A stretch of 64,000 nucleotides of DNA from positions 372,001-436,000 of the forward strand of contig NZ_JAGO01000011.1 in the NCBI RefSeq assembly GCF_000526695.1. The letters are read 5' to 3'. Position numbers and translations under genes: made by a program. Under the pieces are notes generated by a model. The model had not been told where the DNA came from, did not search any database, and saw only the letters and a list, made by a program, of their open reading frames with translations. Within the stretch, counting starts at the first letter, position 1. Each line of letters starts with the position of its first letter. The DNA comes from Carnimonas nigrificans ATCC BAA-78 (GTDB lineage: Bacteria > Pseudomonadota > Gammaproteobacteria > Pseudomonadales > Halomonadaceae). This document shows, in pieces, positions 9,329-17,503 of the stretch.

Positions 9329-9474
9329 TGTCTAGCCACTTTGCGAGTTCGCTGGCGGGGGATGTGAAAACCTCAGCATACTCTACTGCGCCAGCGGTAG
9401 CCATGGCTTTGCCTTACCGTTAGGCTTTGGCCCCAATGTCCACGCTGCCAGCAACTACGCACGGAGCTTTACGC

Positions 9475-10644
9475 ATGAAAATCATCGGCATGATGTCAGG
9501 CACTTCTTTCGACGCGATAGACGCTGCCGCTGTAGAGATCACCCTTGAGCACGACATCATCACGATGCACCTGCTGGGAATGATCAGCAGCCACTACAGC
9601 GAGGAGACCATCACCACGTTGAATCGGGCCTTGCCGCCGGGCAGCCTCGATATGGCCGCCCAGTGTCGTCTGGATACCGAAATTGGTCAGGCTTTTGCGA
9701 AACTGGCTGTACGCGCAGATCGTGAATTGTGCGGGGGCGAAGCGGCGTTAGTGGCTGCCCACGGACAGACGGTTTTTCACTGGGTGGAGCAGGGCCGCGT
9801 GCACGGCACATTGCAAATAGGGCAGCCCGCCTGGATTGCGGAGCAGACCGGCAAGCCGGTAGTGGCCGACTTCCGCGTCCGTGATGTAGCGGCCGGAGGG
9901 CAGGGCGCGCCGCTGGTCAGCGCGCTGGATGTGATGTGGCTGCGCGGTCGTGCTGAGCGTTCGGCGGCGCTCAATCTCGGGGGGATTGCCAACGTCACGG
10001 TGGTGGCTGAAGGCCAGGCGCCTGTGGCGTTCGATACCGGGCCTGCCAATGCGCTGATGGATGCTGCGATGCTTCATTTCAGTGAAGGCGTTGCCAGCTA
10101 TGACCGCAATGGTGAATGGGCCGCGCAGGGGCAGGTCGATCAACAGTGGCTGGCACTTTTATTGAGTGAACCTTACTTTGCCGAGCCTGCGCCCAAAACC
10201 ACCGGCAAGGAGTTATTCAACGCGCTTTATCTGCATCGCGCTTTGGCACAGCGGCCGGATATTGATCCGCGTGATGCGATCGCGACCCTGACGGCACTCA
10301 CGGCGCACAGTATCGCCGCGGCCCTCAAGCCGTTTGCCATTGAGGAGCTGGTAATAGCGGGAGGCGGTACGCGCAATCCTGTCTTGATGAAGATGCTGGC
10401 GGAAGCACTGCCGGGCGTCACCATTACTCCCTCGGAAGAGCTGGGGCTGCCGGCTCAGGCCAAGGAAGCCTGTGCCTTCGCACTGCTCGGCTTTCTGAGC
10501 TGGCATGGCTTGCCGGGCACGGTGCCTAGCTGTACGGGGGCCAGCGGGGCGCGGGTGCTGGGCGCCTTCACCCCTGGTGCTGATCCCCTCAGGCTGCCGG
10601 AGCCTTATCAGACGCAAGGAGCCTTGGCGCTCAGGATCGTGTGA
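9475..10644 (+). CDS. anmK: Anhydro-N-acetylmuramic acid kinase, actinobacterial-like
   Basis: Phosphorylates and hydrolyses 1,6-anhydro-MurNAc from recycled peptidoglycan to MurNAc-6-phosphate. Motifs: phosphate loop MMSGTSFDAIDAAAVE, AAHGQTVFHW, RDVAAGGQGAPLVS, NLGGIANVTVV and FDTGPANALMDA. ATG 9475 is used because GGAG lies 8 nt upstream; longer starts at 9436 and 9427 lack one. 389 residues. The wording of the motifs (DAIDAAA instead of the usual DGID, VRADRELCGG, APKTTGKELF) resembles, from memory, Streptomyces AnmK more than the gammaproteobacterial form. It sits alone and divergent inside an otherwise minus-strand block, consistent with acquisition. Confidence 0.92.
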   Translation: MKIIGMMSGTSFDAIDAAAVEITLEHDIITMHLLGMISSHYSEETITTLNRALPPGSLDMAAQCRLDTEIGQAFAKLAVRADRELCGGEAALVAAHGQTVFHWVEQGRVHGTLQIGQPAWIAEQTGKPVVADFRVRDVAAGGQGAPLVSALDVMWLRGRAERSAALNLGGIANVTVVAEGQAPVAFDTGPANALMDAAMLHFSEGVASYDRNGEWAAQGQVDQQWLALLLSEPYFAEPAPKTTGKELFNALYLHRALAQRPDIDPRDAIATLTALTAHSIAAALKPFAIEELVIAGGGTRNPVLMKMLAEALPGVTITPSEELGLPAQAKEACAFALLGFLSWHGLPGTVPSCTGASGARVLGAFTPGADPLRLPEPYQTQGALALRIV

Positions 10645-10684
10645 AGAAAAGCCGTGTGAATGGAAGAAGGGAGCGAAGGACGCC

Positions 10685-11695
10685 TCAGTGATCGCGGTTT
10701 GGCGTATCTGGCGCTGTGATCTCTTCTGAGGGAGAGGCCGCGTTCTCTTCTGAATGAAGGGAAATATCCGGCGCCAACTCCTCCTGTTCAGGAATATCAT
10801 CCGGCGTTTCGAGGCTTAGCCTGCCGAGAGTGCCGTCGCGCAATTCATGCAGCAGCACTTCGGCACCACGATGCACATCGACCACGCCACCGCTTTTCAA
10901 ACCGCCGCGCTTGCGTGCGATGGCGGTCACGATAGCGTCGCCATCGAAGCCAGCCCGCGCCAGCAGATCTACATAGGCCGGGCCGTCGGCGTCGATCTCG
11001 GTGGGAGCCTCTGAGCCGCTGTATTCCGGCAGCTCCTTAAGCTTGTAGCGGGCCTTGAGTGCGTCGGGATAGCGTTTGGCGAGTTCAGCCGCAGCGATCG
11101 CGCCAACATCACTGTATTCCAGCGCGGTATCACGAATGGCTCCGCTTGCCGCCAGACGGTAGGCGCTGGCCTGATCCTCGATTTTGGGCCACAGCACGCC
11201 AGGGGTATCAGTCAGGGCGATGCCGCTGTCCAAACGCACAATCTGCTGGCGCTTGGTCACGGCCGGTTCGTTGCCTACCTTGGCGATGCTACGCCCCGCC
11301 AGATGATTGATCAGGGTGGATTTGCCCACATTGGGAATGCCCATCACCATGACCCTAACGTCGCGGTCGGCACGAATATGGCCGGCCAGTTCGCGGCACA
11401 GCGCAGGAATCTGCTTCAGTGCCTTTTTATCGCTGGTGACCATTGGTAGCGCGCGAGTGTTCGGCTGGGCATCGAAGTAGTCACGCCACTGCTGAGTCAC
11501 CAGCGGATCGGCCAGATCTTCCCGCGAAAGAATCTTGAGCACCGGCTTATGGCGCGTCAGCCCCGCCAGCATGGGGTTGGCGCTTGAGTAAGGCAGGCGT
11601 GCATCAAGCACTTCGATCACTACGTCGATGGACGGCAGCGCCTTTTGAATCTCGCGCCGCGCTTTGTTCATGTGTCCTGGAAACCAACCGAGCAT
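10685..11695 (-). CDS. YlqF/RbgA-type circularly permuted ribosome-assembly GTPase
   Basis: GTPase with the G4-G1-G3 order of the YlqF family, acting in 50S assembly in bacteria that have been studied. The start WFPGHMNKARREI and DVVIEVLDARLP are diagnostic. G1 is GIPNVGKSTLINHL and G3 is DTPGVLWPK. The G4 position reads LSREDLAD where NKxD is expected, so the asparagine and lysine that normally contact guanine are both absent. The C-terminal RNA-binding part is followed by an acidic tail (last about 40 residues). 336 residues. The start codon lies 72 bp from the end of msrB, same strand. Confidence 0.88.
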   Translation of the reverse strand: MLGWFPGHMNKARREIQKALPSIDVVIEVLDARLPYSSANPMLAGLTRHKPVLKILSREDLADPLVTQQWRDYFDAQPNTRALPMVTSDKKALKQIPALCRELAGHIRADRDVRVMVMGIPNVGKSTLINHLAGRSIAKVGNEPAVTKRQQIVRLDSGIALTDTPGVLWPKIEDQASAYRLAASGAIRDTALEYSDVGAIAAAELAKRYPDALKARYKLKELPEYSGSEAPTEIDADGPAYVDLLARAGFDGDAIVTAIARKRGGLKSGGVVDVHRGAEVLLHELRDGTLGRLSLETPDDIPEQEELAPDISLHSEENAASPSEEITAPDTPNRDH

Positions 11696-11767
11696 CGCGT
11701 TACCTGTCCTGGGAAGAGCGTCAAATGAATGCAGAAGCGAGGATTGTAGCGGCTCACGGGCCTGCCG

Positions 11768-12193
11768 TCAGGCAGTAGTGTGCTCGTCAGGCACAAAGCG
11801 CAGTGCCACCGAGTTGATGCAATAGCGTAAACCGGTGGTCTCCGCGGGGCCATCGGGGAACACATGGCCCAAATGTGCGTCGCAGCGACGGCAGGTCACT
11901 TCGACCCTGCGCATGCCATGGCTGGTATCGAAATGTTCCTCTACCGCAGCGTCTTCCAAGGGACGATCAAAGCTGGGCCAGCCACAGTGCGAGGCAAACT
12001 TGTCATCATTGCGAAACAGCGGCGCATCGCACCCGATGCAGCGGAAGGTGCCGCGAACCGGAGCGACCTCATAGTCGCCACTAAAGGGAGGCTCGGTCCC
12101 CGCTTCACGGGTAACGTGATACTGCTCTGGCGTTAGCCGCTCGCGCCACTCGGCATCGCTTAAACGTACTTTATCGTTGCTGTCATCGGTCAT
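11768..12193 (-). CDS. msrB: Peptide-methionine (R)-S-oxide reductase
   Basis: Repairs the R form of methionine sulfoxide in proteins using thioredoxin. Structural zinc is held by two CxxC pairs (CIGC and CRRC), and the catalytic cysteine is in LRYCINSVALRF. 141 residues, usual length. In Pseudomonas msrB neighbours htpX and the aminotransferase gene; here anmK and the GTPase gene separate them. Probably transcribed with the GTPase gene downstream. Confidence 0.95.
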   Translation of the reverse strand: MTDDSNDKVRLSDAEWRERLTPEQYHVTREAGTEPPFSGDYEVAPVRGTFRCIGCDAPLFRNDDKFASHCGWPSFDRPLEDAAVEEHFDTSHGMRRVEVTCRRCDAHLGHVFPDGPAETTGLRYCINSVALRFVPDEHTTA

Positions 12194-12554
12194 CTGCTCT
12201 CTCCTTATATAGAAGCCACGCTCTGAGGCGTTTATTTCGGCTAATCAGTGCGCTATTCCAGCATATTCGCTACTTGGCAAAGTGATTTGCCAGTGTACGT
12301 CACTAGATAGTGGGGGCGCCTCATGGTTGGTAAAAGATCACGACATTGAGGCGGCCTTTCATGTCGCATCAGGCTGAGATTAATGCTGATACGCGGTGAA
12401 TAGCACTCGCACAAGGATAGACGAGCGGGGCGGCTGTTTGGAAGGGAAGGGCTGGCGCTACTCTGGATTACCTGCCGTGAATGGCCGGAAGCACTGAATA
12501 GAGAGGAAGGTTAACCTGCTGCTGTGCTGAAAACCGATTTATATCAATACGCTG
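12194..12554. other. Intergenic region upstream of msrB and the tRNA operon
   Basis: About 360 bp with no gene. One feature stands out: TGGCAAA-GTGA-TTTGCCA, a 7-bp inverted repeat at 12275-12292, roughly 85-100 bp upstream of msrB, which could be an operator. Nothing else is recognisable. Confidence 0.4.
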
Positions 12555-12583
12555 TTGACACTAACGATCTCTGCCGGTAATAT
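12555..12583 (+). promoter_or_regulatory. Near-consensus sigma70 promoter of the tRNA operon
   Basis: TTGACA at 12555-12560, 17-bp spacer, TAATAT at 12578-12583, followed by the GC-rich discriminator GCGCGCC typical of stable-RNA promoters under stringent control. It starts 68 bp before tRNA-Glu. Confidence 0.85.
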
Positions 12584-12622
12584 GCGCGCCACCTGATCGA
12601 GACAGCAGATCACGCAGCAAGT

Positions 12623-12698
12623 GTCCCGTTCGTCTAGTGGCCTAGGACACCGCCCTTTCACGGCGGTAACAAGGGTTCGAACCCCTTACGGGACGCCA
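12623..12698 (+). tRNA. tRNA-Glu (TTC)
   Basis: Full cloverleaf with encoded CCA. Acceptor GTCCCGT pairs with ACGGGAC, the anticodon stem CCGCC/GGCGG holds loop CTTTCAC with anticodon TTC, and the T arm is AAGGG-TTCGAAC-CCCTT. It differs from the other two tRNA-Glu genes of the window by paired, compensated changes in acceptor and T stems and by changes in the D loop. Confidence 0.97.
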
Positions 12699-12728
12699 CT
12701 TGAAAAGCTGTTCAGGTATGACCTACAA

Positions 12729-12803
12729 GCGGGAATAGCTCAGTGGTAGAGCATCGCCTTGCCAAGGCGAGGGTCGGGAGTTCGAATCTCCTTTCCCGCT
12801 CCA
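12729..12803 (+). tRNA. tRNA-Gly (GCC)
   Basis: Acceptor GCGGGAA pairs with TTCCCGC; the anticodon loop in CGCCTTGCCAAGGCG gives GCC; CCA is encoded. It follows tRNA-Glu by 30 nt in the same transcript. An identical copy lies at 22446-22520. Confidence 0.97.
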
Positions 12804-12844
12804 ATTTGTGATTTATAGATTTTGTTGATCTCTATAAGTCGTTG

Positions 12845-12870
12845 AAAAAAGGGCCGAAAGGCCCTTTTTT
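12845..12870 (+). terminator. Terminator of the first tRNA-Glu/Gly operon
   Basis: AAAAAAGGGCC-GAAA-GGCCCTTTTTT, a perfect stem with tetraloop and T run, 42 nt after tRNA-Gly. Confidence 0.95.
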
Positions 12871-13015
12871 ATTTCAGAAAACTTCACGAGCATCCTCACA
12901 ATTCACCATCCTCTGGATAGCTCAGCCTCTGAAGTCGCTTGTTGCGGCACCTGTGTATTCGCTACAGGGTTAAATAGGTAATGCTGAAGTTTGCTTGATC
13001 TTCTGCATTGGCACG

Positions 13016-13429
13016 TCAGTCTTTATGTTTTGTACGCAAGGGTATCCGGGTCAAATGCTTGATCTGGAATTGCCGATAGTCCTCCAGATCGGCAGCCACT
13101 ACGCGCAGCAGGAAATCACAATCGCCGGCCATTAGATGGCACTCCACGACTTCCGGCAACTGCTCAATGGCGCTCGTGAAGCTATCCACCGTAGCCATAT
13201 CTTGCCCATTGAGCCAGACGCGTGCGAACACCGATAGCCCCTTGCCAACCTTGCTGGGGTTGAGCACAGCAACATAGCGCTCAATTACTCCGGCTTCTTC
13301 TAATAGGCGCACACGTCTCAGGCAGGGTGAGGGGGATAGCCCGACTTCCTTCGCCAGCTCAATATTCTGCAAACGTCCGTCACGCTGTAACGCATTCAGG
13401 ATTCGACGATCAATAGCATCAAATTCCAT
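13016..13429 (-). CDS. Lrp/AsnC family regulator (AzlB-like)
   Basis: N-terminal winged helix-turn-helix (IELAKEVGLSPSPCLRRVRLLEEAGVI) and a RAM ligand domain. ATG 13429 begins the conserved MEFDAIDRRIL; the frame extends 20 codons further without support. The protein is 137 residues: after IKHLTRI it goes straight to PLRTKHKD and stops, where relatives have about nine more residues (a segment like PGVQ.VKTE) between these parts, so the last RAM strand may be missing. It is divergent from azlCD; in Bacillus subtilis the Lrp-family AzlB represses azlCD, so local control of BCAA export is likely. Confidence 0.88.
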   Translation of the reverse strand: MEFDAIDRRILNALQRDGRLQNIELAKEVGLSPSPCLRRVRLLEEAGVIERYVAVLNPSKVGKGLSVFARVWLNGQDMATVDSFTSAIEQLPEVVECHLMAGDCDFLLRVVAADLEDYRQFQIKHLTRIPLRTKHKD

Positions 13430-13546
13430 TAAAATTCTCGATTCACTTAATGGGTGCCAGTTTTTAGTTTCAACTGCGCAATAACGCAACCCGGTTTTAC
13501 CGATTATAGAGCATAATTATCTACCTTCATTCAGGGAGATAATTGT

Positions 13547-14302
13547 ATGTCAGCCGCACACCAGGCCACTGAGACCGCCAGTGACCCTGCCCCTCGTTCA
13601 GCCTCACAGGAAGTCCGTCGGGGGTTACGGGCTTCGCTACCGGTACTGTTTGGGGTCATTCCCTTTGCATTGGTGCTGGGGGCGCAAGCCGCCCAAAAAG
13701 GGCTTAGTTCGGTGGAAATGCCTTTGATGGCGGGGCTTAATTTCGCGGGCGGCTCAGAATTTACCGCCATACGGTTGTGGACATCGCCACCGCATCTGCT
13801 GCTGATCGCGGCCATGTCATTTTTGGTAAATAGCCGCCACTTGCTCATGGGAGCAGCACTGGCGCCTTTCCTGCGGGATGTGCCTCGGCGCAAGGCATTG
13901 GCGGCACTGTTTTTCATGTGTGATGAAAGCTGGGCGCTGACTCTGGCTGATGCGAGGCGGCGTATGCTCAACAGGATTAGCATGAGCTATTACCTTGGTG
14001 TATCGGCGGGCCTGTACCTATGCTGGGTGACATTTACTACCCTGGGGGTGGTGCTGGCGCCAGTGATAGGAGATATGGAGCGCTATGGATTCGACATGGC
14101 GTTCACGGCCGTATTTTTGGTGCTGCTGCGCGGTATGTGGCGGGGAGTGCGAGCCAGTCGGCCCTGGCTTGCCAGTCTGGTGGTTGCGGCACTGACCTAT
14201 CGGCTGGTACCTGATGGCGCCTGGTATGTCGCGGCGGGTGCTCTGGCGGGCCTGGTGTGTGCAGCGTTTACTGCGCCGAAGAGGGGAGCCGCGCATGATT
14301 AA
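13547..14302 (+). CDS. azlC: Branched-chain amino acid exporter, large subunit AzlC
   Basis: Multi-spanning membrane protein that with AzlD exports leucine, isoleucine, valine and analogues. Hydrophobic segments and conserved AzlC features are visible (GVIPFALVLGA, NSRHLLMGAALAPFL, CDESWALTL). AGGGAGAT lies 6-7 nt before the ATG. 251 residues, usual size. It overlaps azlD by 8 bp. Confidence 0.93.
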   Translation: MSAAHQATETASDPAPRSASQEVRRGLRASLPVLFGVIPFALVLGAQAAQKGLSSVEMPLMAGLNFAGGSEFTAIRLWTSPPHLLLIAAMSFLVNSRHLLMGAALAPFLRDVPRRKALAALFFMCDESWALTLADARRRMLNRISMSYYLGVSAGLYLCWVTFTTLGVVLAPVIGDMERYGFDMAFTAVFLVLLRGMWRGVRASRPWLASLVVAALTYRLVPDGAWYVAAGALAGLVCAAFTAPKRGAAHD

Positions 14303-14597
14303 TGGCGCCACGCTGGCCACCATCGTGCTAATGGCATCGGGCACCTATCTGACGCGTATTCTGGGGTATTTGGCGCTGCGCAACCGTTCATTAAGCCCAC
14401 GGACGCTCTATATTCTGGAAAGTGTGCCTGGCTGCGTGCTGATTTCGGTGATTGCTCCCGCTTTTGTGTCCGATCGGCCTGCCGATTTGATCGCTTTGGC
14501 GATTACTGTTGCCGCAGCCTGCCGCTTTTCCATCCTGCCAACGGTGCTGATTGGTATCGTTGCGACGGGAATGCTTCGCTATCTTTTTGGCGCGTGA
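14295..14597 (+). CDS. azlD: Branched-chain amino acid exporter, small subunit AzlD
   Basis: 100-residue membrane protein with three or four hydrophobic helices and the AzlD hallmark ASGTYLTRILGYL. The ATG at 14295 overlaps the end of azlC, giving translational coupling; a longer frame from 14214 only reads over azlC. It works as the partner of AzlC. Confidence 0.92.
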   Translation: MINGATLATIVLMASGTYLTRILGYLALRNRSLSPRTLYILESVPGCVLISVIAPAFVSDRPADLIALAITVAAACRFSILPTVLIGIVATGMLRYLFGA

Positions 14598-14791
14598 GTG
14601 GTGTCTTCGCCAACGGCATCGAGTGTGACGACGCTCCCGAGGAAGCCTCTATAATTCTCGTTGCCATGCCTGATGGAGTGCTGTCGAGACGTGCGATTCC
14701 TTGCTTTCAGCGTCACTCAGCATTTACCGTCGTTGCGACAGACGATGCCAGTTTCCTCATTACCTGAGCACATCACATTCATGGAGTGGTC

Positions 14792-15667
14792 ATGAGTACA
14801 CAGGATAAAACCATTCGACTTGTCTTCCCGCTGTGGCAGGGTGGCAACAATCCGGTTTATGCACTGGGTGCCAATTTGCTTGAGTGGCTGGCACCGGCGA
14901 CGGATGCTCCCGTGTTTCATGTGCCGGTGAAAGCGCCTGGCGAGCCACTTTCTGTTGAAGAGGGAATTACCGGACGCAGTGAGATCAATCAGCACCTGAC
15001 GGATGCCTGGAAGATTATTCACGAGCAGCAGCCCGATAGCATCGTGACACTCGGCGGTGATTGCCTTGTGTCTCTTGCACCTTTTGCTTGGCTGAGTGAA
15101 AAGTACGGCGATAAGCTCGGCGTGCTATGGATCGACTCTCATCCGGATATTCAAACTCCTGAGCAATTCAGCAATGCTCATGCCCATGTTCTGGGGGCAC
15201 TGCTCGGATACGGAGACCCTGATCTCACGGCGTCGGTACAGCATCCGATAGCGGCTGAAAATGTCATGATTGCGGGAATTCATGATCCTTTGCCGCATGA
15301 AGCTGAATTTCTCGCGGAGAAGGGAATTGCGACCTGCTCGCCTGAAAGCGTCAGGCAAGGGGCCGATGAGGTCACGAAATGGATGGAAAGGCAGGGTATT
15401 GAGTTTCTGGCCATTCACTTCGATCTGGATGTGCTCGATCCTCAGCATTTTCGTTCTGTTCTCTTCGCACAACCGGGGCGCGGCAAAAACGATTTCGGAG
15501 GCGTGGCGGAAGGGGAGCTTACCATGGCCGAGGTGCTTGCGCTGGTGCGCTTGGCGACTGACAAGGCGAAGCCGGTCGGCCTCACTCTTGCAGAACACCT
15601 TCCCTGGGATGCCCTTCATCTGAAGAACATGCTGGAAAGTCTGCCGCTGCTTGGGTCGGGAAAGTAA
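14792..15667 (+). CDS. Arginase/ureohydrolase-family protein with GGDC motif
   Basis: Two-manganese ureohydrolase fold. The metal motifs read GGDCLVS, DSHPDIQTPE and HFDLDVLDP. In true arginases and agmatinases the first is GGDH, so one metal-binding histidine is replaced by cysteine here; the aspartates and the histidine of the other two motifs are kept. Substrate therefore cannot be named. Start ATG 14792 has GGAG 5 nt upstream; a GTG at 14786 is inside that site. 291 residues. It stands alone 195 bp after azlD. Confidence 0.8.
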   Translation: MSTQDKTIRLVFPLWQGGNNPVYALGANLLEWLAPATDAPVFHVPVKAPGEPLSVEEGITGRSEINQHLTDAWKIIHEQQPDSIVTLGGDCLVSLAPFAWLSEKYGDKLGVLWIDSHPDIQTPEQFSNAHAHVLGALLGYGDPDLTASVQHPIAAENVMIAGIHDPLPHEAEFLAEKGIATCSPESVRQGADEVTKWMERQGIEFLAIHFDLDVLDPQHFRSVLFAQPGRGKNDFGGVAEGELTMAEVLALVRLATDKAKPVGLTLAEHLPWDALHLKNMLESLPLLGSGK

Positions 15668-15679
15668 CCACGCGGTGGG

Positions 15680-15708
15680 GCTAAAAAAATGGCGCTTCAA
15701 AGAGCGCC
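15680..15708 (-). terminator. Terminator of the mtl operon
   Basis: On the minus strand: GGCGCT-CTTTGA-AGCGCC followed by ATTTTTTTAG. The 6-bp GC stem and seven Ts lie about 140 nt after the mtlD stop. Confidence 0.7.
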
Positions 15709-15850
15709 GGTAGAACATGAAGCAGTCAAACTGCGACAGGTGACCGGGAAGCAGGCCCGGTCATTGTTATTGTGGATAAGAAGCGCTTCTTTCCTGCTGA
15801 CAAGGCGCGCGCGTGGCGTATGTCATCGTTGCCCGGGATAAGCGGCTCGT

Positions 15851-17368
15851 TCACTTCGCTATGTCGCTTGCTTTCGTTATTCCTTCTTTCTCTTTCATGA
15901 CCGCTTCCAGTGTCGCTCTGGCTCCTTGGCGATGCAGTGAATCCAGCGCCCATAGATAAGGCTCGGTAAAGCGTGGCTCTTCTGCCAGTGAACCAAAAAG
16001 TGACCTAATACGGATCAGGGCCAAAGGATCTTCCCGATTGTGTGCCGCCATGGGCACCAGACGCTCCTTGAGGCGATCAATCAGGGGAATAGGGTTGCCC
16101 TGTTCATCGCTGGCTTCCATAAAGCGCGCCCACGCAGCCACTACGGTAGCCAATAGTGTGATCGACTCATTTTGAACAAGGCGATCACGAATGACCGGTA
16201 TCACCCATTTGGAAATACGGTCGGCGCCATCGGTGGCAAGGCGGATCAGAGTGTCGCGCACTTCAGGGTTGGCGAAGCGTTCAATCAGCTCGTTGCGGTA
16301 AGCCTCAAGGTCAACGCCGGGCACGGGGCCGAGGGTCGGGGTGCCTTCTTCGACCATATAGCGCATCAGGAAACGCACGAACAGTGAATCCTGACACACC
16401 TCATGTGCGTAGCGGTAACCACACAAATAGCCCAGATAGCAGAGTGACTGGTGGCTGGCGTTGAGCAGGCGCAACTTCATGCGCTCATAGGGTTCAACGT
16501 CCTTGACCAGCTGTACGCCAACGGCTTCATAGTCGGGATGGCCGAGGCTGAAACTGTCTTCCAGCACCCACTGGGTGAAAGGCTCGCAGACGACGGGCCA
16601 GCCATCTTCGATACTGAAGCGTTCACGTACCAGTTGGCGATCCTCATCGGTGGTAGAGGGGGTGATGCGGTCCACCATGGAGTTGGGAAAGCGTACTTCC
16701 TGCGCCATCCACGCTGCCAGCTCAGGGGATTTTCGCTGCGCGAAGGCGAGGAAGGATTTGCGCGCCATCGCGCCATTACTTTGGATATTATCGCAGGAGA
16801 CCAGCGTGAACGGTTTCTTGCCGGCGAGGCGTCGTATCTCCAGCGCGGCACAGATCAAGCCGAAGATGGTGCGCGGTGCTGAATCCGAGAGATCATTGAT
16901 GACGCCAGGGTCTTCAAAGTCGAATTCACCGGTGCTGGCGTCGAAGTTATAGCCGCCTTCCGTGACCGTGAGGGAGACGATTTTCACACTGTCATCGGCC
17001 ATTTTGTCGATAACCGCCTGGGGGTCATCCGGCGCATAAAGATAATCAATGATCGAGCCGATAATACGCGCCCTGTGGACGCCATCAGGATACTTCAGCA
17101 CCAGGGTGTAGAGGCCATCCTGGGCGTGAAGCACATCACGCATGCGCTTATCGCCTTCCATCAGCCCAACGCCGCAAATGCCCCATGAATAGGCATCACT
17201 GCTTTGTGCCATCAACGTATCGAGATACATGGCCTGATGGGCGCGGTGGAAACCTCCCACGCCAAAATGCACAACGCCACAACTTGCCTGATCCCGTGGG
17301 TAGGCAGGGATATCCACGTCATCCCGTGTGGCGAGATCGGCCAATGCCTCATTGTTCAGCTTGATCAT
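15851..17368 (-). CDS. mtlD: Mannitol 2-dehydrogenase
   Basis: NAD-dependent long-chain polyol dehydrogenase oxidising D-mannitol to fructose (related enzymes also take D-arabinitol or sorbitol). The N-terminal Rossmann part shows VVHFGVGGFHRAHQAMY; the catalytic lysine lies in MKLRLLNASHQSLCYLG. 505 residues, close to the Pseudomonas fluorescens enzyme. It is the last gene of the mtlEFGKD cluster, 135 bp after mtlK. No fructokinase or mtlR regulator is visible nearby, so these must be elsewhere. Confidence 0.9.
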   Translation of the reverse strand: MIKLNNEALADLATRDDVDIPAYPRDQASCGVVHFGVGGFHRAHQAMYLDTLMAQSSDAYSWGICGVGLMEGDKRMRDVLHAQDGLYTLVLKYPDGVHRARIIGSIIDYLYAPDDPQAVIDKMADDSVKIVSLTVTEGGYNFDASTGEFDFEDPGVINDLSDSAPRTIFGLICAALEIRRLAGKKPFTLVSCDNIQSNGAMARKSFLAFAQRKSPELAAWMAQEVRFPNSMVDRITPSTTDEDRQLVRERFSIEDGWPVVCEPFTQWVLEDSFSLGHPDYEAVGVQLVKDVEPYERMKLRLLNASHQSLCYLGYLCGYRYAHEVCQDSLFVRFLMRYMVEEGTPTLGPVPGVDLEAYRNELIERFANPEVRDTLIRLATDGADRISKWVIPVIRDRLVQNESITLLATVVAAWARFMEASDEQGNPIPLIDRLKERLVPMAAHNREDPLALIRIRSLFGSLAEEPRFTEPYLWALDSLHRQGARATLEAVMKEKEGITKASDIAK

Positions 17369-17503
17369 CCTATTCTCCTCTGCGGCTTCGCCTCTGCGAT
17401 CACGATACGCGGTGTTGAGAAATGCAGTTACTGAACAGGTGTATCACGGTTTGCATCCATGAAGATGGCGAATACCCTCCCTGCCCAGCGATCTGCCCCT
17501 TGT

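Noticed and set aside
14214-14294. Longer azlD start
   Set aside because: The extra 27 codons read over azlC and are not membrane-like; ATG 14295 begins the conserved part.
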